DNA of 64,000 nucleotides, from the NCBI GenBank assembly GCA_021463165.1, contig JAJTWY010000001.1:124001-188000 (forward strand). Reading direction: 5' to 3'. The stretch comes from Pyrinomonadaceae bacterium. Its GTDB lineage: Bacteria; Acidobacteriota; Blastocatellia; Pyrinomonadales; Pyrinomonadaceae. How positions within the stretch are numbered: position 1 is the stretch's first letter; each line of letters starts with the position of its first letter. Under the pieces are notes generated by a model, which searched no databases, had not been told where the DNA came from, and saw only the letters and a program-made list of their open reading frames with translations. The position numbers were made by a program, and so were the translations under genes. Shown here piece after piece: positions 59,015 to 64,000 of this stretch.

Positions 59015-62000
59015 ATGAACCAGATCGATTCTAGGACGGTGCTTCTGATAGCGAGCTTCATTCTGACGGCATTTATGCCGGTGTTGGGTCAGATGGTCAA
59101 TGTAACGACGGGCAAATTCACGTACCGTCCGGTCGTCAAGAATGGCCGCATAATGTGGTTCGAGTCTCTGGACCCGACCAGAAACACGGGACGGGCCAGA
59201 GTGTTCGTTTACGAAAACGGCAAGTACACAACCGTTACGAGCGACGCATCAGTATCCTTCCCGGGATGGCCCGATATTGACGAGGACGGGAATGTCGCAT
59301 ATATGAAGAATGTTGGCACAAGCCATCAGGTTTTTGTTTACGACCCAAACGCCAAGAGAGAAATACAGATTACTAACAACCCCGCTATAGACAATTCTTC
59401 GATCTCAATGGGCCTTGGGTCCGCGAAGGTCTATACGGGCTTCGCAAGGATATCCGATGGAGATGTTGTCTTTAGAGACCAGGCTGGACACATATATCTC
59501 TATGAGGGCCGAAATAAGTTGATTCGAAAGATAACGACCGATGTCGGGCACGTCGCAAATCTGGGCGATGACGATGACAATAAGGGGTCGACTGGTGTTT
59601 CGGTCCCGCTGAATGGCCACGTCAAATATTTTGAGTTCGACGGCGAGCATATCGTCTGGATGCACGAGGAACGTACCGCCGGGACCAACGCAAAGGTGAC
59701 GATCTATATGGCTAGATCGATCGAGGGCTTCGTTCCAAAACAGATCGCTTCCTTTGACGCGTGGGTCCCGAACGACAATACCGTACTGCCGGGCAAGCTG
59801 TGGAATCCGTATTTCGAGATGTGCAACGGCTCGGTCGTTTGGCAATATGTACCGGTCGCGAGTGGTCCTCTTCCGCGTGGCCTTCCAACAAGCTTCGGCG
59901 GGAATCTGGACGACATGCGGGTCGGATTTTACGAGAACGGCGTAGTTAAGGAGATCAGTCGGGGGACTGCCGTTCAGCCGCAAAGTGTTCGCATCCTCGC
60001 AGGTAAGGTCAGTTGGTGGCAGGTGCGAAAAAAGACCGAGGGTCGGAGCGTGGCAAAGTTCCACGAGGTCGTCACTTTCGGAAGCGGCGGTACTCAAACC
60101 GTCGCGTCGTACCCCGAACCACCGAAGCAGGCGAATCTTACAGATACTTTCTGGGACTCGGTGACCGACGTCGAAATTGTCGGCGACGACGTTCTTTGGA
60201 CCATGACGCAGGTCGAGTGTTTTCAGCAATTCAAGATGCCGCTCACGAACGAGCCGTACTGTATGTACAAACCTACCAACCAGATCGGATTCTTTCTCGC
60301 CAGCAGCGGAACAAGTGAACCGTTTCGCCAGATGACGAAAGAGATGTTTGCCGGCGGCGGAGAACTCGATCGCGGGCTGTATGCATTCTTCAGCGTTCCG
60401 AGCCCGGCTGTGCGCGATATTTCGGCGCTCAACATCCAGGGTGGACCAATCGGGACCGCGAGAGATGCCGTAACCGTTACTGACCTGAAACAACCCAACC
60501 TAAGAAAATGGAAGGTTGACGAGAAAGAGCGCAAGCAAGTCAGCGACGCATTCTCGATCAGCTATGACGCAGTTGCGGGATGCAGTACGGCAGCCGTTCG
60601 CGACGAGTTGACGCTGGAGTCCGTCACGCTCGACGTGTCGGCACAATCAAGCCCCACAGCCCGAATGGAGGACATCCAATCTGTCGCCCTCTACTCCGAC
60701 GAGGACGGCAACGGGCAGCTTGATATCGGTACGGACAAACTACTCGGCCGCCGGAGCTTACCCTCGGCCGAAATTGTCTTCACGTTCAGTGGCGACGGAA
60801 TTAAGATACGGAAGAACATTCCGAAATATTTTCTGGTCGAGATCGCGATAAAGGATGATGTATGTCCGTGCGGCAAATACTCGGTAACGGTCGCCGGCGA
60901 GAAGCTCGGTTTCCGAAAGTCGGATGGTGAAATCAAAGGCAGTGGCCGATCAACAGGCGGCTTTCAGATGCCCGAGGCCGAGATCAAAGAATTCAGCGGC
61001 GACGAGCAATCGGATCTTCCTGGAAGGCGTCTGCCGGAAAAACTGGCGGTTGTTTTCAGGAATTTCCCGATCAGGTGCGGTAAGATCCGATTTCAAAACA
61101 CGTCGAAACCTAGAGGACTCGCGGCGTGGCTTAGTGACGGCAGCCGAAACAGTAACGTTGAGTTGTTGGTCACTCCCACGCAGATCGGACGGGATGCTCG
61201 AGGAGAGATATCCCTCGAATTGGGCCCATTCCCTGGACTTTATACGCTGACTGCGTCAATCGAAATGGAGGGGAATACCGTCTGCAACAACGAACAGCAC
61301 TTTTTCCGAGAGCACGCTGGGAAAATGATAGTCCAAACCCTTGATATGAACAATCCGGATTTCTATACAGCGATAGCCGACACCTCGAATCCGGAGTTCG
61401 ACACCTGGAAAACGACGATGACCTCTGATGTCAATAAGTTGTCGAAAGGCGGGGAGGGACGCAATGCTGTGATCGCCGACGGTGCAAGCATGCTGCTTAT
61501 CCGAGCCAAACTTCTGGGCTTTACCGAGCCTCCCGAAGGCGACGTTAATTTCTCGTTCACGTTCGGCAGCAACGTTGGGCACCTGAGCCGGGGGCTCGGC
61601 GAACAGATCCCAGCCTACAACGGGGGAACGAGCGTCTCGGCAAAATGGGTCAAAGCAGGGGGAGGCATTTACGCGTTCGCATTGTATACGCCGCCAAAGG
61701 ATTTCGGTTATGTACAGAAACAACTCCAAGTCCCGGCAAATCATCGGGAGTTCCGGCTAAACGTGACGTATGACCCGGGCGGGTCCCGGGAGCGACTGGA
61801 GTGGCAACAATTCTTCAAGCTTTACAAACCATCGACGATGCTTATTCACGGCCTTTGGTCGGGGCCGGCTACATGGGGGCCTCATTTTACTGAGAATTCG
61901 TGGGGTATCGACGCCCACACGGTTGACTATTCGCATCTGAACACGCGCAGCTTTGCCGAGCTTGGAGTAGAGCTGGACCTTGCGATCAGAAAGGTGATCC

Positions 62001-62803
62001 GACGGCTACGGCAAGGGAAGATCGCCGCGACCAAAGTAAACGTCGTTGGACACAGTATGGGCGGATTGGTAACGCGGCAGTTTATTGCCGACGATCACGG
62101 CCGCAGACACTTCCGAAAGGACAACTTTGGCAAAGGTGACATTTACAAGTTCGTCACCATCGGTACGCCGCACTTCGGATCGCCACTTGCTTGGATGCTC
62201 GTAAACCTTCGGGACGAGAGGACGGGCGCCTTCCGTCTTCTGCTTAGCGAGTTAGGCATTCGGCATATGGTCGATGGCGGAGCGATAGACGCGATGTGTC
62301 CGGGGAGCAAAGACCTGCGAGGGTTAGGGGCGACTAACGTGCCGTCGCATACGGTCAGGACCTGGAATTTTGATTCGCAGACATCGTTTGACGAAAATCA
62401 GGTCATTTTGGAGATTATCCGGACGATTGGTGATCCGAAGAAGCTCCGCCGGCTCACGCCGCTCGGCCTTTCTCTTACTGCTCTAAGGTTTGCTGCGGTG
62501 AAGGGCAGCAGCGTCAAGATCCATGATCTGTACACAGGGGACAAGACCGATATGCTGGTGACTCTCTTTAGCCAGAGCGGCGGAATTGCCCAGGGCGGCA
62601 ACTCCATTATCGACAAGCACATACATTTTGAGACTGGATTTGATCTGGCGCCGAGGCTCTATTCACAGACGATCTCCCAGCAGGTAGCCGCGTATGTGTA
62701 TGATCTGCTCAATCACGACCACGACGACATAAATGTATTCGCTCCGCGCCTCCCGCCGCCGGACGTTCAGGATCAAGGAAAAGTCTGTGTCCAGAAACCG
62801 TAG
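59015..62803 (+). CDS. Large secreted propeller and lipase-like (alpha/beta hydrolase) protein
   Basis: 1262 residues from ATG 59015 with GGAGAAAG about 7 nt upstream. Signal sequence about 7-25 (TVLLIASFILTAFMPVLG). Residues 35-430 look like WD40/TolB-like beta-propeller blades (KFTYRPVVKNGRIMWFESLD, GWPDIDEDGNVAYMKN, YFEFDGEHIVWMHEER). 430-850 is beta-rich and unassigned, with Asp-rich calcium-type loops (SDEDGNGQLDIGTDKL). 935-1262 is a lipase/PGAP1-like hydrolase: MLIHGLWSGPATWGP, VNVVGHSMGGLVTRQF (nucleophile S1014), FVTIGTPHFGSPLAWML. It would hydrolyse esters outside the cell. Confidence 0.88.
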   Translation: MNQIDSRTVLLIASFILTAFMPVLGQMVNVTTGKFTYRPVVKNGRIMWFESLDPTRNTGRARVFVYENGKYTTVTSDASVSFPGWPDIDEDGNVAYMKNVGTSHQVFVYDPNAKREIQITNNPAIDNSSISMGLGSAKVYTGFARISDGDVVFRDQAGHIYLYEGRNKLIRKITTDVGHVANLGDDDDNKGSTGVSVPLNGHVKYFEFDGEHIVWMHEERTAGTNAKVTIYMARSIEGFVPKQIASFDAWVPNDNTVLPGKLWNPYFEMCNGSVVWQYVPVASGPLPRGLPTSFGGNLDDMRVGFYENGVVKEISRGTAVQPQSVRILAGKVSWWQVRKKTEGRSVAKFHEVVTFGSGGTQTVASYPEPPKQANLTDTFWDSVTDVEIVGDDVLWTMTQVECFQQFKMPLTNEPYCMYKPTNQIGFFLASSGTSEPFRQMTKEMFAGGGELDRGLYAFFSVPSPAVRDISALNIQGGPIGTARDAVTVTDLKQPNLRKWKVDEKERKQVSDAFSISYDAVAGCSTAAVRDELTLESVTLDVSAQSSPTARMEDIQSVALYSDEDGNGQLDIGTDKLLGRRSLPSAEIVFTFSGDGIKIRKNIPKYFLVEIAIKDDVCPCGKYSVTVAGEKLGFRKSDGEIKGSGRSTGGFQMPEAEIKEFSGDEQSDLPGRRLPEKLAVVFRNFPIRCGKIRFQNTSKPRGLAAWLSDGSRNSNVELLVTPTQIGRDARGEISLELGPFPGLYTLTASIEMEGNTVCNNEQHFFREHAGKMIVQTLDMNNPDFYTAIADTSNPEFDTWKTTMTSDVNKLSKGGEGRNAVIADGASMLLIRAKLLGFTEPPEGDVNFSFTFGSNVGHLSRGLGEQIPAYNGGTSVSAKWVKAGGGIYAFALYTPPKDFGYVQKQLQVPANHREFRLNVTYDPGGSRERLEWQQFFKLYKPSTMLIHGLWSGPATWGPHFTENSWGIDAHTVDYSHLNTRSFAELGVELDLAIRKVIRRLRQGKIAATKVNVVGHSMGGLVTRQFIADDHGRRHFRKDNFGKGDIYKFVTIGTPHFGSPLAWMLVNLRDERTGAFRLLLSELGIRHMVDGGAIDAMCPGSKDLRGLGATNVPSHTVRTWNFDSQTSFDENQVILEIIRTIGDPKKLRRLTPLGLSLTALRFAAVKGSSVKIHDLYTGDKTDMLVTLFSQSGGIAQGGNSIIDKHIHFETGFDLAPRLYSQTISQQVAAYVYDLLNHDHDDINVFAPRLPPPDVQDQGKVCVQKP

Positions 62804-62834
62804 CGCGAATAATAACGGCCTCTGCTGATCGGTA

Positions 62835-62840
62835 TATAAT
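62835..62840 (+). promoter_or_regulatory. Candidate -10 element for the ATL gene (leaderless)
   Basis: Perfect TATAAT, 6 nt from the GTG start at 62847; no clear -35. Fits leaderless transcription as for rnhB. Confidence 0.45.
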
Positions 62841-62846
62841 GTTAAC

Positions 62847-63215
62847 GTGATCGCCGATGAAAAAGACTATCGAGACCGAGTGTACTCATTGGTGCGACAG
62901 ATCCCGAAGGGACGGGTGATGACCTATGGCCAGATCGCGATGATCCTGGGCGAACGGTACACGGCAAGAACGGTCGGCTACGTGATGCACGGCGCTGACA
63001 ATGGTGTCCCCTGGCAGCGTGTAATCAATTCGCAGGGCAAATGCTCGACGAGCAAACTCACGATGCCGATGAACCTTCAGCAGGAACTCCTCGAAGCCGA
63101 GGGAATAGTATTCAGCCCGGCGGGCAAGTGCGACCTAGGTAGGTTTCAGTGGTTTCCTGATGGTCTTGGAAATGGATATGACGATCAGATAAGTCTGTTC
63201 GGATGTGGAACTTGA
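62847..63215 (+). CDS. Alkyltransferase-like protein (ATL, MGMT fold without catalytic Cys)
   Basis: 122 residues from GTG 62847. The MGMT DNA-binding fold is clear: VYSLVRQIPKGRVMTYGQIAMILG, the arginine-finger ARTVGYVMHGA (R41), then VPWQRVINSQGK. In MGMT the last motif is P-C-H-R-V; here Trp56 takes the place of the reactive Cys, the mark of ATL proteins, which bind O6-alkylguanine without repairing it and hand it to nucleotide excision repair. A full MGMT is not seen in the window. TATAAT lies 6 nt upstream. Confidence 0.9.
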   Translation: MIADEKDYRDRVYSLVRQIPKGRVMTYGQIAMILGERYTARTVGYVMHGADNGVPWQRVINSQGKCSTSKLTMPMNLQQELLEAEGIVFSPAGKCDLGRFQWFPDGLGNGYDDQISLFGCGT

Positions 63216-63227
63216 TCGTCACCCAGA

Positions 63228-64000
63228 TCATCTTCCCCACTTTAATTTGTCTCTTAATACGTCAAAATAGTTTCGGTTTGCCGGCTGAACAAGGTTGAAA
63301 GTTGCATCGCTTTTTCTAATGCACACGCGGTCACCCGCGCACATTGGGAAGCCCGTTTGGCCGTCGAGGCTCAGTACAACGCCTTCATTCTCATTGTGCA
63401 GCACCAATTCTATCGCCGCACTGTCAGGAACCACGATCGGACGATTGGTCAGCGTGAACGGACAGATGGGCGTCAATACCGCTGCATTTATCGAAGGGTA
63501 AACAATTGGGCCGCCTGCCGACAGATTGTATGCGGTCGAACCGGTCGGCGTCGATACGATCAGCCCATCCGCACGAAAGGTATTGACGAATAGATCATTG
63601 AGTCGAACGTCGATCTCGATTATTCGGGCAAGCGCAGCCTTATTTATAACGACATCGTTGAGAACCCGTCCGGTGGCCAGCAGCTCACTGCCCCGGAAGT
63701 GTTGCACATCGAGCATCACTCGACGGTCGGCTTCATACTCTCCGGCGATTATGGATTCGAGAGCGGGAAACATCTCTTCGAACCGAAAATCTGTCAGATA
63801 GCCGAGACTTCCATAATTGATCCCGAGAACGAGGGTGTCATTCTCCCCGATGAGGCGCGCGGTCGAGATCATCGTTCCATCACCGCCAAGGACGACAACA
63901 AGATCCGCCTTCATACCGCGTTGCGCCCCGGCCGCAATGTCGCCGGCCGAAACGATCTCACCGGCCCGTTCGAGGCCATGACTATCGAGCCAAGCAGACA
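63228..64000 (-). CDS. nadK: NAD kinase (N-terminus cut by window edge)
   Basis: Partial: the frame is open to the right edge, so the first in-window ATG at 63914 is not the start. Makes NADP from NAD and ATP. The motifs of the family are VVVLGGDGTMISTARLI, GINYGSLGYLTDF, VLNDVVINKAALARI, RADGLIVSTPTGSTAYNLSAGGPIVYP and LTPICPFTLTNRPIVVPDSA. About 255 of the usual 280-300 residues are visible. Convergent with the ATL gene 12 nt away. Confidence 0.95.
   Translation of the reverse strand, partial: SAWLDSHGLERAGEIVSAGDIAAGAQRGMKADLVVVLGGDGTMISTARLIGENDTLVLGINYGSLGYLTDFRFEEMFPALESIIAGEYEADRRVMLDVQHFRGSELLATGRVLNDVVINKAALARIIEIDVRLNDLFVNTFRADGLIVSTPTGSTAYNLSAGGPIVYPSINAAVLTPICPFTLTNRPIVVPDSAAIELVLHNENEGVVLSLDGQTGFPMCAGDRVCIRKSDATFNLVQPANRNYFDVLRDKLKWGR

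Noticed and set aside
59405..60493. Long minus-strand open frame inside the large secreted-protein gene
   Set aside because: It lies antisense to a gene with clear coding features and its predicted protein has no signal, domain or motif; a by-product of codon bias.
1..64000. tRNA, rRNA, CRISPR, IS or prophage elements
   Set aside because: Gaps between genes are small; no cloverleaf, repeat-spacer array, transposase, integrase or phage structural gene was recognised by reading.

Overview
The window (about 54% GC by eye, no rRNA or tRNA seen) looks like a contiguous chromosomal segment from an environmental, Gram-negative-type bacterium. The best guess is Acidobacteriota, class Blastocatellia (Pyrinomonadaceae-like). 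This rests on the mix of gene families: a winged-helix/TPR transmembrane regulator, ECF sigma factors paired with zinc-finger and FecR anti-sigma factors, futalosine-pathway menaquinone genes (mqnC, mqnA), DUF1015, NrfHA, and abundant Tat and Sec secreted proteins. The assignment is an inference without phylogeny. Genes are dense, many overlap by 4 nt, and no phage, IS or CRISPR is visible.

Layout. 1-5.3 kb: the rimM (cut by the left edge)-trmD-rplS translation cluster, a Tat-signal ABM-fold protein and rnhB; then on the minus strand an MBL hydrolase, and an SDR, a HETGH membrane protein and a GNAT. 5.4-8.9 kb: a Tat intradiol-dioxygenase-like protein, a kelch-type secreted protein, and an ECF sigma factor with a zinc-finger/FecR anti-sigma factor. 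8.9-13.6 kb: pdxH, DUF1015, a lipoprotein, a pterin dehydratase and the NrfHA nitrite-ammonification pair, whose NrfA has a CxxCH active-site heme motif. 13.7-28.6 kb: a very long minus-strand run, ileS-hyp-NTF2-lspA-lgt-hyp-rluD followed by four secreted exo-glycosidases (GH20, GH29, GH33, GH92) that together could strip complex N-glycans.

28.8-38.3 kb: clpS, a TPR/sigma-54 activator, a cysteine desulfurase, an FHA-GAF-class III cyclase, mreB and cdaA-cdaR (c-di-AMP). 38.3-45.4 kb: a phosphodiester glycosidase, a short arginyl/leucyl-transferase-like protein, and a redox-repair neighbourhood: an MsrP-like molybdoenzyme with a cytochrome b, an ECF sigma/anti-sigma pair, a lipoprotein MsrB, a four-cysteine YggX-like protein and a Bcp-type peroxiredoxin. 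45.4-49.7 kb: a ParDE toxin-antitoxin module with an inverted-repeat operator candidate, a PflX-like radical SAM protein, a secreted HExxH protein between two copies of a 36-bp imperfect direct repeat, DUF2721 and an esterase.

49.8-64 kb: a DUF962 protein, a secreted phosphatase-superfamily protein, a tectonin-like propeller, mqnC and mqnA separated by a tandem DUF1905 pair, a cyclase-family hydrolase, the winged-helix/TPR regulator, a 1262-residue secreted protein with a C-terminal lipase-like domain, an alkyltransferase-like protein and nadK (cut by the right edge).

How they fit together: housekeeping translation, lipoprotein maturation and menaquinone genes are interleaved with accessory functions for glycan scavenging, nitrite reduction and envelope oxidative repair. 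Several genes (rnhB, clpS, the ATL gene and a small secreted protein) have a perfect TATAAT only 6-7 nt from the start codon, suggesting leaderless transcription.
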